64,000 nucleotides of DNA from Candidatus Latescibacterota bacterium (GTDB lineage Bacteria; Latescibacterota; UBA2968; UBA8231), in contig JAJEIO010000062.1 in the NCBI GenBank assembly GCA_022827835.1, positions 1 to 64,000 of the forward strand. The letters are read 5' to 3'. Positions within the stretch are counted from its first letter, which is position 1; each line of letters begins with the position of its first letter. The position numbers and the translations under genes were made by a program. Shown one piece after another: positions 25,750 through 34,168 of the stretch. The notes under the pieces were generated by a model, which saw nothing but the letters and a program-made list of their open reading frames with translations, was not told where the DNA came from and ran no database searches.

Positions 25750-26940
25750 TTAGGTGGTGGCTGCGACTCGGTTTGCTTCCCAGCGCATTAGCGCTGATTG
25801 GCCGGTTTCGTAGGCGAAAAGGGTGTGGCAGCGTGGGCTGCAGAAATAGGTGCCCACTTGGTTGAGGGGGAGGCCGTCATCGAGTGCACTGAGGATGCGT
25901 TTGAGGGCGCTGCAGCCGTATAGCGCGAATCCTATGGGTACTAGGATCGGGGCAAGGGTAGCGATGATGGGGCCGACACCCAGACCGATTGCGATAGTCA
26001 CGCCAACGCCGACTATTGCTCCAGTACCGGCGTGTGTGGCTATGGATTTGGCGGCGTCCTTGACAGCTTCTTTTCCAGTTTTGTGGCCTTTTTGGTAGTG
26101 GATGTAATTCTCTATGCTAGCGACGGGGGCTTCTAGCAATGCGGCTAATAACCCAGATGTGACCGCAGCAGTAGCGCATTCTCGCATCACGATTTGGGTT
26201 GCGCCAAAGGCATTATTAGACTGGGTCGTGAACTGATCCCAGCCGGTCATATCAGCGCTGCCGCGAGCGCGGTTGATAGCCGAGTTTTCCCAGAGGATAT
26301 TGCCGGTGTCGGTTGCTAAATGAGGTGAGTTATGCACTGACTGGATATGGCTGGCGTCCTTACTTTGTAGGAATTGGCGCACTGCGTCTTCGCCGTAGTT
26401 ACGTACAAACGAGGGGACCGATTCCTGATACAATGCCTGGGCCTCAGCGGCACTTCTAATTCCGTGTTCCGAGCGTAGGCCGGCATCCATAAACTTGCGC
26501 TGTAGGCTGTCGGTGAGATTGTCGAAGGAACCGTTGGGCACTCCGCGTATGATAGTGCCGACTTGGGCAGCAGCGGACAGTCCCGCAACGCTGGCCTTGG
26601 TCAGTATCCTATTGTGACTATCTTCTGTCTCACTGGGCCATTCGTAGTAGAGGTCAACACCGGCCTTTTCGCCAGCACCGATGCGTAGTCCGCAACGAGC
26701 GCAAGGCAGACTGCGGGGTGTTTGGCCGATGTTTCTACCGGACTCAAGATGGCGGACATAGCAGGCGTGTTTGCCATACCGCCAGCATTCGGGGCAGCCG
26801 ATGCAGTAGTTTTTGAAGTCGCTGCGGCTGACGCCTGTCGGAGTTTCTTCGGGCAGTTCCGACAGGCACAGCCGACCCGGTTGGATATTATGTCGGCACT
26901 CCGCACAGCGCAGGCCGGGTTCCGCAATCATCTGCCACAT
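25750..26940 (-). CDS. Unknown protein with CxxC zinc fingers, nuclease-like motif and glycine-rich membrane segment
   Basis: 396 residues, GAAGGAG upstream of the ATG. Residues 10-90 hold several CxxC pairs (CAEC, CIGCPEC, CARC), likely two zinc ribbons. A further CSPRCH occurs near the C-terminus (about residue 370). The centre (about 200-235) has DASHIQSVHNSP followed by GNILWENSAINRARG, a His...Asn..W-E...N-R-x-R-G pattern that recalls HNH-type nuclease cores but is not proven. Residues about 295-345 are a glycine-rich hydrophobic hairpin. The layout (zinc head, possible nuclease, membrane-inserting stretch) would fit an effector or a membrane-linked defence protein. That is speculation. 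First gene of the unit with the 24864 gene. Confidence 0.55.
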   Translation of the reverse strand: MWQMIAEPGLRCAECRHNIQPGRLCLSELPEETPTGVSRSDFKNYCIGCPECWRYGKHACYVRHLESGRNIGQTPRSLPCARCGLRIGAGEKAGVDLYYEWPSETEDSHNRILTKASVAGLSAAAQVGTIIRGVPNGSFDNLTDSLQRKFMDAGLRSEHGIRSAAEAQALYQESVPSFVRNYGEDAVRQFLQSKDASHIQSVHNSPHLATDTGNILWENSAINRARGSADMTGWDQFTTQSNNAFGATQIVMRECATAAVTSGLLAALLEAPVASIENYIHYQKGHKTGKEAVKDAAKSIATHAGTGAIVGVGVTIAIGLGVGPIIATLAPILVPIGFALYGCSALKRILSALDDGLPLNQVGTYFCSPRCHTLFAYETGQSALMRWEANRVAATT

Positions 26941-26976
26941 GGATATGCTCCTTCTATCATTCTCACACCGCCGCGA

Positions 26977-27234
26977 TTAAGGCAATAAAGTACGTCCGTC
27001 AATATCTGACTGACGGTCCTCGGTGCGCTGAGAAAGCAGGGCTTCCACTAGGGAGGTTGGCCCTGCGAGCATCCCTCCGGCTTCTTCGATGGGATCGCCG
27101 AGGGCGGGCACGAGGGCTAAGCCGCCGCCGTAATCGACAATACGCACTTGGTCGCCGGGCTGCAGGCGGTATTTCTTGCGCAGCGGTGCCGGGATGATGA
27201 CCCCGCCTTTGGTCGATATGCGGGCCGCTGTCAT
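26977..27234 (-). CDS. AbrB/MazE/SpoVT-type DNA-binding protein, orphan antitoxin-like
   Basis: 85 residues from MTAARISTKGGVIIPAPLRK, with CGGAGAACC before the ATG; upstream in-frame codons lack a ribosome site. The swapped-hairpin AbrB fold signature is clear (ISTKGGVIIPAPLRKKYRL, then GDQVRIVDYGGGLALVP). Such proteins usually repress their own operon with a PIN or MazF toxin downstream. Here the next gene, 36 bases away, is the zinc-finger/glycine-zipper protein, and no PIN toxin is present. It could regulate the two-gene unit that follows on the same strand. Confidence 0.85.
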   Translation of the reverse strand: MTAARISTKGGVIIPAPLRKKYRLQPGDQVRIVDYGGGLALVPALGDPIEEAGGMLAGPTSLVEALLSQRTEDRQSDIDGRTLLP

Positions 27235-27420
27235 GGTTCTCCGTTCTGTTAGGTCAATCCGTCGATAGCGTAATATGGATATCATACATTTCACAAAAAG
27301 TATAAACAAACGATGGACAGATTTAATAAGTGCAGTTATTGAGCGCGGCAGCATGGCCCGCTACATTTATGCGGTCTTTTTGCGTATCCGGCTCTTGCTA
27401 ACGGGCCATATTGGAGAACT

Positions 27421-28134
27421 GTGAATCTATTGCGAAAATGCGCCGCTGAATTCATCGGTGCGTTTGCCATTGTCTTTGCTGGCTGCGGTGCCGTGGCCAT
27501 TGACCAGATTTCCGGCGGGGCGGTTAGCCATGTGGGTGTTGCTGCCACTTTTGGGTTGGTCATCATGGTGATGATCTATGCTACCGGCCACATTTCCGGG
27601 GCGCATTTCAACCCGGCAGTGACCCTCGCATTCGCGCTGACGCGGCATTTTCCCAAAAGGGAGATTGCGCCCTATATCTTGGCTCAGTGCGCCGGGGCCG
27701 TGGTGGCTAGCTATATACATATGGCGAGTTTGTCGTCGGTACTGGCCGTCACGCAACCTGGGCAGGTGCTGAACTTGGGGGTTACTCTGCCGGTGGACGG
27801 CCTGTTCACTACGGCCCTAGTGTGGGAGTTCATGCTGACCTTTTTGCTGATGCTGGTTATTATGAGTATGGCGACCGATTTTCGCGCTGTGGGACCGGCG
27901 GCCGGTCTGGCCATTGGCGGCACCGTGGGGCTGGAGGCCATGTTCGCCGGGCCGTTGTGCGGGGCCTCGATGAATCCAGCCCGCAGCTTAGGCCCGGCCC
28001 TAGCAGCCGGCGAATGGACGACTTTTGCTGCATACATCGTCGGTCCGGTACTAGGGGCTGCAGCCGGCGCGCTGTTCTACGAATTCATTCGCTGCCAAGC
28101 GCCTTCCGACCAAGAAGTGAAGGGCTGTTGCTGA
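27421..28134 (+). CDS. MIP-family aquaporin / small-solute channel
   Basis: 237 residues from a GTG with TTGGAGA 4 bases upstream. Six membrane helices with both NPA boxes: SGAHFNPAVTLAFAL and CGASMNPARSLGPAL, the second with the conserved Arg of the selectivity filter. The half-repeat pattern and length fit AqpZ/NIP-like channels for water or small neutral solutes rather than long GlpF proteins. The C-terminus ends KGCC; a Cys pair is unusual there and could hint at metalloid handling, as for AqpS in ars operons, but no ars genes are nearby. A 23-codon frame (27353-27424) ends overlapping the GTG and might be a leader; it has no ribosome site. Confidence 0.92.
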   Translation: MNLLRKCAAEFIGAFAIVFAGCGAVAIDQISGGAVSHVGVAATFGLVIMVMIYATGHISGAHFNPAVTLAFALTRHFPKREIAPYILAQCAGAVVASYIHMASLSSVLAVTQPGQVLNLGVTLPVDGLFTTALVWEFMLTFLLMLVIMSMATDFRAVGPAAGLAIGGTVGLEAMFAGPLCGASMNPARSLGPALAAGEWTTFAAYIVGPVLGAAAGALFYEFIRCQAPSDQEVKGCC

Positions 28135-28167
28135 AGCCGATTGCGGTACTGGAATCACACAACATAA

Positions 28168-28203
28168 AAAGCCCTGCACTCCGCCGAGGGAGTGCAGGGC
28201 TTT
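28168..28203. terminator. Bidirectional terminator between aquaporin and TonB receptor
   Basis: Perfect 15-bp stem AAAGCCCTGCACTCC / GGAGTGCAGGGCTTT with a 6-base loop. A-run on the left and T-run on the right make it functional in both directions between two convergent genes. Confidence 0.9.
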
Positions 28204-28223
28204 CTTGTCTCGGACCGTTAGTG

Positions 28224-31007
28224 CTATAGATCGAAACTCAAGCGCCCGTAGTAAAACCCACCATTAGTGCCGAACTGCGTCACTCGTCGGCTGTACACAA
28301 AACCACGCGAACCGATATTGGCGTCTTTTTCATGTTCATCTGGGAAGGTATTCAACAGATTGTTGGCTCCTACTGACAGACGCAGACCCGGCAACATTTG
28401 GTACGACACATCTACATCTAGTAAGGTTTTGGCCGAGAAGGTCTCGTCGTTGGCTTCATTGTTGGGCTTGTACTCGACCGGCCCGTAGTTGGTGGCCCGG
28501 ACTAGGGCGCTAAATGCGTCTTGGGAGTAGCGCGCCGATACGCTGACCTTGGTGCGCGGCAGGGCGTCTTCGAGGCGGTTGCGCGCTTCCCGATCAAATA
28601 GCAGGCCTTCGATGGCCGTGCGCTCTTCAGCCGTGGCTTGCCGATTATTGGCCTTCTCAAAGGCCGCGATAAGCCCCTCGGGAATCATGATCTCATCTAC
28701 CGAGGTCTGGGTGAAATTGGCCGCTGCCGATAGGCCTAGGGCACCTGCCCCCACGGGAGCACTATACGAGGCGACTAAGTCCACGCCACTGGTTGAGGTG
28801 TTCACGGCATTGGTAAAGAACTGGGCCGCTGTCGCCCGGAAGGGGGCCAAAATGGCGGCGTAGCCCTCGTTGCCATCGGAGAAGCGCCCGGTCAACACGA
28901 TCCGGTCTTCGATGGCGATCTGGTAGTAATCGGCTGTAAGTGAAAAATTGTCCATCAGTTGGGCGGTGATGCCCGCGCTGGCATTGATGGAGGTCTCTGG
29001 TTCCAGTGCGCCGATACCGAAGGCTTTGGCGACCGGGCTGCTGTTGTTGGCGGTGAGCACTTCACGAGGCACCAACTCGCCAGTGACCTCATCGGCGACG
29101 AACTGCGTGCTGACGCTGTTGAACCACACTTGGTGTAGGGACGGGGCGCGGAAGCCGTTGCTGGCAGTCGCACGCAGGGCCAGCGCGTCGCTGAGGGCCA
29201 AGCGCAAGGCCAGTTTGCCGGTGGCTGTGCTGCCAAAGTCGCTGTACTCCTCAAAGCGCCCTCCCACGTCGACCGTCAGCATGGACGACGCTTGTGTTTC
29301 CAAGCCAGCGTACGTGCTGATGCTGTTGCGGAAGCGATTGAGGGCGCTGGCCGGAGAAAACCCCCTAAACACCTGGGCACCGGAGGCTTTGCCCTCTTCA
29401 AAATTGGTTCCATCCACCGGACCGCGACCATAGGAGTAGGATTCGAACTGGCCAGCTTCAATCTGGTAGTTTTCGACGCGGAACTCGCCGCCAAGCACCA
29501 GTGAAGTGCGCTCGAACATGTCGGTGTCGAGGGGCCGCACCAAATCCAAATTCCCCGAGGTCTGGTTGAAACCAAGCCGCCCGGCGTTGACGGAGGTAGG
29601 GCTGTCGGCACCCATGGAAGCGTTGTTGGTGTTTTCGATGTTCCACTTGAAGGCGTTGCCACCTTGGGTCACGCTGAAGTCCACGTCCCACTTTCCCTTA
29701 GCTCCACGCACGCCCGCGCTGAACGAGCGGTCTTCGATATCTGGATTGATCTGGGGCAGGAAGCCGTTGGGATACAGTTCAAAGACCACCCGATTCGGCT
29801 GGCTTCCCGGCAGGCGATAGAAGCCCGTGGCCTCGCCTCGGCGGTACGACAGCCCGCCAAAGCTGTAGAACTCGGCATCGCCGACCAGGGGATACGCGGC
29901 GTTGTAGAAGGCCCCACCCACCGTGGCTTTGCTCTGGCCGATGTTCATGTTGAAAGCATCGTCCGGCAAGTTGTTGTCTTTGAGCCACTGGATGTTGGCG
30001 TCGTCCGCGTCTGCGGTGTACTGGCCGCCGCGGCGCGTGCGATCGCGCTTTAAAAATTCGCCGGTGACGTTGATGTACCCGCCGTCGCCCAGACCGAAGC
30101 CGTAGTTCACATCGGTTTTGACTTGATCGCCTTCGCCTTCGCCCGTAGTGCCTACCAAGTTGTTGATTTGGATTCCTTCGGTGTCGTCTTTGAGGACGAT
30201 ATTGATCACTCCGGCGATGGCGTCCGAGCCGTACTGGGCCGCGGCGCCGTCGCGCAGAATCTCAATGCGTTCGACCGCGGCTTTGGGAATGGAATTGAGA
30301 TCGACGCCCACGGTGCCGCGACCGAAGGTGCCGTTGACGTGTACTAAGGCGCTGGAGTGGCGGCGCTTGCCGTTGATTAGCACTAGCACTTGGTCTGGCC
30401 CCAAGCCGCGCAGGCTGGCTGGGTTGATGTGATCGGTGCCGTCGGAAATCGTCTGATGCGAGGCGTTGAAGGAGGGAGCCAATTGGCGCAGCGTCTGGTT
30501 GATCTCGGTTTGGCCGGATTGGCGAATCTCGAGTTCGGAGATGACATCGACCGGGGCCGGCGTCTCAATCGCGGTGCGCACCGTCCGCGAACCGACGACG
30601 ACGAATTCTTCGCCCAAGGCGACGGGGCTAGCATTCAGGGAAAAATCAACAGTCGCCGTCTCCCCGACAGTGACTTCGACGTTTTGCTTGGCGGCTTGGT
30701 AGCCGATGAAGGTCGCTTGTAGCGTATAGGAGCCGGGCGGGACCGCTAGGAAAAAGGTGCCGTCGTCGCCGGTCATCGTGCCCCGCATAGTGCCTACTAG
30801 GTTTAAATTGGCGTTGGGCAGCGGCGTGGCGTCTTCGCCATCGGTCACCGTGCCACGGATAATGCCCTGTTCTTGTCGCGCCGCTATGTCGAGTGCCTTG
30901 AGGACGTCGGTCACGGCGTCTTGGATGGTGCCCTGTTGGGCCCAGGCAGGTAGTGTCGCCAGCAGCACTGCGGCCAACGACGCCCGGAAAAAGGATTGCA
31001 AATTCAT
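28224..31007 (-). CDS. TonB-dependent outer-membrane receptor
   Basis: 927 residues. Signal peptide about 1-23 (ending LPAWA). Residues about 47-125 are a carboxypeptidase-regulatory-like domain (GIIRGTVTDGEDATPLPNANLNLVGT). The plug follows (IRQSGQTEINQTLRQLAPSF, VLVLINGKRRHSSALVH, AAAQYGSDAIAGVINIVLKDD). The C-terminal barrel closes with FYYGRLSFDL. These receptors import siderophores, vitamins, glycans or peptides using TonB/ExbBD energy; an ExbB/ExbD pair is at 3.5-4.6 kb. No neighbouring SusD, so the substrate is not indicated. It is transcribed alone with a hairpin in its leader. Confidence 0.95.
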   Translation of the reverse strand: MNLQSFFRASLAAVLLATLPAWAQQGTIQDAVTDVLKALDIAARQEQGIIRGTVTDGEDATPLPNANLNLVGTMRGTMTGDDGTFFLAVPPGSYTLQATFIGYQAAKQNVEVTVGETATVDFSLNASPVALGEEFVVVGSRTVRTAIETPAPVDVISELEIRQSGQTEINQTLRQLAPSFNASHQTISDGTDHINPASLRGLGPDQVLVLINGKRRHSSALVHVNGTFGRGTVGVDLNSIPKAAVERIEILRDGAAAQYGSDAIAGVINIVLKDDTEGIQINNLVGTTGEGEGDQVKTDVNYGFGLGDGGYINVTGEFLKRDRTRRGGQYTADADDANIQWLKDNNLPDDAFNMNIGQSKATVGGAFYNAAYPLVGDAEFYSFGGLSYRRGEATGFYRLPGSQPNRVVFELYPNGFLPQINPDIEDRSFSAGVRGAKGKWDVDFSVTQGGNAFKWNIENTNNASMGADSPTSVNAGRLGFNQTSGNLDLVRPLDTDMFERTSLVLGGEFRVENYQIEAGQFESYSYGRGPVDGTNFEEGKASGAQVFRGFSPASALNRFRNSISTYAGLETQASSMLTVDVGGRFEEYSDFGSTATGKLALRLALSDALALRATASNGFRAPSLHQVWFNSVSTQFVADEVTGELVPREVLTANNSSPVAKAFGIGALEPETSINASAGITAQLMDNFSLTADYYQIAIEDRIVLTGRFSDGNEGYAAILAPFRATAAQFFTNAVNTSTSGVDLVASYSAPVGAGALGLSAAANFTQTSVDEIMIPEGLIAAFEKANNRQATAEERTAIEGLLFDREARNRLEDALPRTKVSVSARYSQDAFSALVRATNYGPVEYKPNNEANDETFSAKTLLDVDVSYQMLPGLRLSVGANNLLNTFPDEHEKDANIGSRGFVYSRRVTQFGTNGGFYYGRLSFDL

Positions 31008-31033
31008 GGGTCCTCCCGTTAAAAATGAATGGA

Positions 31034-31057
31034 TTTTGCGCCTCTAACGGCGCAAAA
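31034..31057 (-). promoter_or_regulatory. Hairpin in the 5' leader of the TonB receptor
   Basis: Perfect 9-bp stem TTTTGCGCC / GGCGCAAAA with a 6-base loop, 26 bases upstream of the start codon. With As and Ts at the stem base it could act as an attenuator or as a protein-binding palindrome for the receptor gene. Confidence 0.4.
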
Positions 31058-31210
31058 AGGTCAAACTATAGACCATAGGGAAATACGTGATTTTAGCAAG
31101 GGCAGTTAGTAACAAAATAAAGGCTATGACGTTTCGGTTTCAGCACTATCTTATATGCCAACGATTGCATCCTTGAAATCCACATTTCGACGCTACGAGG
31201 AGAACGAATA

Positions 31211-32026
31211 ATGCGCGTGTTGATCATGTCCGACATGGAGGGCGTAAGCGGCATTGTGGTGTGGGAGCAGGTCAGCGGTGGTGCCGCGATGTTTGAAGAG
31301 GGCCGACAGCTCTACACGGAGGAAATCAACGCCGCGGTGCGCGGGGCCAAAGCCGTTGGCGCGACGGAAATTGTCGTGGTCGATTGTCATGGTGCGGGCA
31401 AAGGATGGAGCTTTAATTCGCTCATTCCCGACAAAATTGATCCCGATTGCGAATGGGTAGCCCATCACGGGTGGGGACGCTACGACGAGCTGTGGAAGCA
31501 AGGATGCGACGCGTGTCTGCTCATCGGCATGCACGCCCGCGACGGCACTCCCGACGGGGTGCTGTGCCACACCATCTCCAGCGTCCAGTATAGAAATCTC
31601 TGGTTCAACGACGATCTCGTCGGCGAAACCGGCGTCAACGCCGCGCTCAACGGGCACTATGGGGTGCCGATTGCCCTCGTCACCGGCGATGAGGCCGTCT
31701 GCCGAGAAGCCAAAGCCCTGCTCGGCGAAGCGCTGCCAACCGTGGCTGTTAAAAAGGGACTGAGCCGGTTTAGCGCGCGCCAGTTACCGCCCGTCCGCGC
31801 CCGTCAGTTGATCGAAGACGGGGCTAAAAACGCGCTTGCCGATCTGACGCGGACTAAGCCGTATGTCCCTGAAAAGCCAACGACTATCAGAATTGAACTC
31901 GCCAGCGTCGATCAACTCGCCGAGTTCAAGGGACGACCCGGAATTGAGATAACGGGGCCGGTCTCCGTTGAAAGCCGCGCCGAAGATTGGCTGACCGCGT
32001 GGAATCAATTCTGGCCTCATGCTTAA
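31211..32026 (+). CDS. M55-family D-aminopeptidase (DppA-like)
   Basis: 271 residues with GAGGAG before the ATG. DppA metal ligands are visible: D8 and E10 in SDMEGVSG, His in DCHGAGKGW, His in GMHARDG, and Glu in GETGVNAAL. DppA-type enzymes are zinc D-aminopeptidases that release N-terminal D-amino acids from short peptides, forming a decameric barrel. No signal peptide, so cytoplasmic. It is followed in 61 bases by an M19-family gene, consistent with a small peptide-degrading operon. Confidence 0.93.
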   Translation: MRVLIMSDMEGVSGIVVWEQVSGGAAMFEEGRQLYTEEINAAVRGAKAVGATEIVVVDCHGAGKGWSFNSLIPDKIDPDCEWVAHHGWGRYDELWKQGCDACLLIGMHARDGTPDGVLCHTISSVQYRNLWFNDDLVGETGVNAALNGHYGVPIALVTGDEAVCREAKALLGEALPTVAVKKGLSRFSARQLPPVRARQLIEDGAKNALADLTRTKPYVPEKPTTIRIELASVDQLAEFKGRPGIEITGPVSVESRAEDWLTAWNQFWPHA

Positions 32027-32087
32027 GCGAAGACGCATTGCGCGACCTGTTCGGGATTGGAACGAGGTTTAAACGAGGAGCTGAGCG

Positions 32088-33095
32088 ATGTCGAGTGAAG
32101 CGAGGAAGGTGTACGACGAGGCGATTGTCATAGATGGGCTGAACGTCAGCAACTGGGAGAGCGACGCGGTGTTCGAGCGTTTGCGAGCCGGCAATATCAC
32201 CGCCATCAACGCCACGGTGGCAACGTGGGAAAATTTCGTGCAGACCATGGCGCACCTAGCGGCGTGGATGCGGCGTTTTCGCGAGCGCCACGACATCGTG
32301 CAGGTGAAGGAGACGGCCGACATTCACGCCGCTAAGAAACTCGGCAAGACTGGGATCATCCTCAGTTTTCAGAATGCCTCGCCCATCGAGAACGAGTTGG
32401 ATCGACTAGGGTTGTTCCTCGCCCTCGGGGTGCGGGTGATTCAACTGACCTATCACGAGACCAATCTGCTGGGCAGCGGCTGCTGGGAGCGGAACGATTG
32501 TGGCCTGAGCAACTTCGGCGTCGATGCGGTGCGCGAGATGAACCGGCTCGGCATTGTCATCGACTTGTCGCACGTCGGTCCGAAGACGACGATGGATGCC
32601 ATTGAGATGTCCGAGCAACCGGTTGCGATCACCCATGCCAATGCCCGCAGTTTTTGCGGCCACCCGCGCAACAAGGAAGAAGAGGCGCTCAAGCTCCTCG
32701 CCGAAAAGGGGGGCGTCGTGGGTGCCACATCGTTTGCGAACTTTCTTCCCAAGGGATTCGATTCGACGGTCGAGGATTTCGTCGATGCCATCGACGACAT
32801 GGTGGAGCGGATCGGTATCGATCACGTGGCTATCGGCACGGATTCCACCCACGATCAGCCGCTCGAATTCTGGCATTACATCGTATCGCAGCAGGGCACG
32901 AAATTTCCCTCGACTTTTGCCGATGGGTCGGTGCCGTACACAGAGCTGAGTTTTCAACCAAAGGGGATCGACAGCCCGGCGGAGTTTCCCAACTTAGCGG
33001 AGGCGCTCGCCAATCGCGGCTATAAGGCCGAGGAGATCGCCAAGCTGTTGGGCGGAAACTGGATGAGCCTCTTCGAGCGGGTGTGGAATCCCTGA
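32088..33095 (+). CDS. M19 membrane-dipeptidase-family protein with incomplete zinc site
   Basis: 335 residues with GAGGAG upstream. The renal-dipeptidase fold is clear: GVRVIQLTYHETN, REMNRLGIVIDLSHVG (His ligand kept), AITHANARSFCGHPRN (His ligand kept) and AEKGGVVGATSFANF. The usual first motif DGHNDxP is DGLNVSN here, so the H-x-D pair is lost, and the bridging Glu of the IEGG motif is Q-N (ILSFQNA). Half of the binuclear zinc ligands are therefore missing. It may be mononuclear, have another activity or be non-catalytic. Probably co-transcribed with the M55 gene. Confidence 0.85.
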   Translation: MSSEARKVYDEAIVIDGLNVSNWESDAVFERLRAGNITAINATVATWENFVQTMAHLAAWMRRFRERHDIVQVKETADIHAAKKLGKTGIILSFQNASPIENELDRLGLFLALGVRVIQLTYHETNLLGSGCWERNDCGLSNFGVDAVREMNRLGIVIDLSHVGPKTTMDAIEMSEQPVAITHANARSFCGHPRNKEEEALKLLAEKGGVVGATSFANFLPKGFDSTVEDFVDAIDDMVERIGIDHVAIGTDSTHDQPLEFWHYIVSQQGTKFPSTFADGSVPYTELSFQPKGIDSPAEFPNLAEALANRGYKAEEIAKLLGGNWMSLFERVWNP

Positions 33096-33112
33096 GACAG
33101 GGGCTTGGATAC

Positions 33113-34099
33113 CTACCTAGGCAACGGCAGCGCGATTTTTGCGTTGTTTTGCTGCTGCGATTGCAGGCAGGCGATCATCATCTCCACAACGGTCAAACCA
33201 TCTCGGCCGGTACACGACAGCTCGCCTTCGCCGTCGAGCGCGCGCACGAGTTCGTGCACACCCGCGGCGATTCCATCAACTTCCCACGGGCGCGGTTCAA
33301 CCAACTCTCGCTCTCCGTCTCGCTCGATGTACGCATCGCCTTCCCGCTCGATGAAAATATTCCCCGTGGTTCCCGATATGGTGAAGTCGAGTCGGTTGGG
33401 GGCTTGCTTTTCTCCGAGATAGACCCCGCGCACGCCGTTGGCAAAGTGGATGTAGGCGTTGGCGCTCGGCTCGGTGGCGGGGTCGTGCCCGCCGTCGCCG
33501 CGATACTCGCTGTAGTCTTCGTACCCGTCCTCTAGCTCGGCGACGAGCCACTCCGGGTTGCTGCCAGCGTACCACATGATGGCGTCGAGCAGGTGGGTGC
33601 CGTTGCGGAACAACATTGAGCGCGTGCCGTAGTGCTCGCACAAGACCGCTCGCACGTCGCCAATCTCGCCCTCGGTCACTAGTTCGTGGCAGCGATGCCA
33701 AACAGGCATCCAGTGGCGAGTGTGGTCAACCGACAGCAAGGCGTTGTGGCTTTCCGCGGCAGCCACCATGCGGTCGGCGTCCTCCACGCTGGTGGCCAGC
33801 GGTTTTTCGCAGAAAATCCCCTTGGCACCGGCTTCGGCCGCGGCCACCACTAGGTCGGCGTGTCGGTTGTCGCCGGTGGCTACTGTGACGATGTCGAGCT
33901 GTGCCTTTTCCAGCATCTCTCGGTAATCGTCGTACATCTCTAGCCCGGGATTGGTCGCCTTGAACTGCGCGGCAAATTCGTCGCGTTGCTCTGGCACGAG
34001 GTCGCAACCGGCCACGACCTCGGCGTTTGCTAGGCTCTCGGCCCCTTGGGCGTGCCGATTGCCAATGCCTCTACAGCCGATGACTCCTACTCTGTACAT
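33113..34099 (-). CDS. Gfo/Idh/MocA-family NAD(P)-dependent oxidoreductase (1)
   Basis: 328 residues, AAAGGAGG before the ATG. N-terminal Rossmann fold MYRVGVIGCRGIGNRHAQG, then the family motif GIFCEKPLATSVEDADRM with the active-site Lys of EKP. C-terminal alpha/beta dimerisation domain follows. Members oxidise or reduce sugars, inositols or related polyols at a hydroxyl; the substrate cannot be named. It converges with the M19 gene (17-base gap) and carries a 12-bp perfect palindrome just upstream of its ribosome site. Confidence 0.9.
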   Translation of the reverse strand: MYRVGVIGCRGIGNRHAQGAESLANAEVVAGCDLVPEQRDEFAAQFKATNPGLEMYDDYREMLEKAQLDIVTVATGDNRHADLVVAAAEAGAKGIFCEKPLATSVEDADRMVAAAESHNALLSVDHTRHWMPVWHRCHELVTEGEIGDVRAVLCEHYGTRSMLFRNGTHLLDAIMWYAGSNPEWLVAELEDGYEDYSEYRGDGGHDPATEPSANAYIHFANGVRGVYLGEKQAPNRLDFTISGTTGNIFIEREGDAYIERDGERELVEPRPWEVDGIAAGVHELVRALDGEGELSCTGRDGLTVVEMMIACLQSQQQNNAKIALPLPR

Positions 34100-34110
34100 G
34101 ATGCCTCCTT

Positions 34111-34122
34111 TGACCTAGGTCA
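34111..34122. promoter_or_regulatory. Perfect 12-bp palindrome, candidate operator
   Basis: TGACCTAGGTCA immediately upstream of the ribosome site of the Gfo/Idh gene starting at 34099. Position and symmetry suit a dimeric repressor site. Confidence 0.4.
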
Positions 34123-34168
34123 TTAGTGAAGTGAAATAGGTGATTTTGGCAAGATTCATAGACAACTT

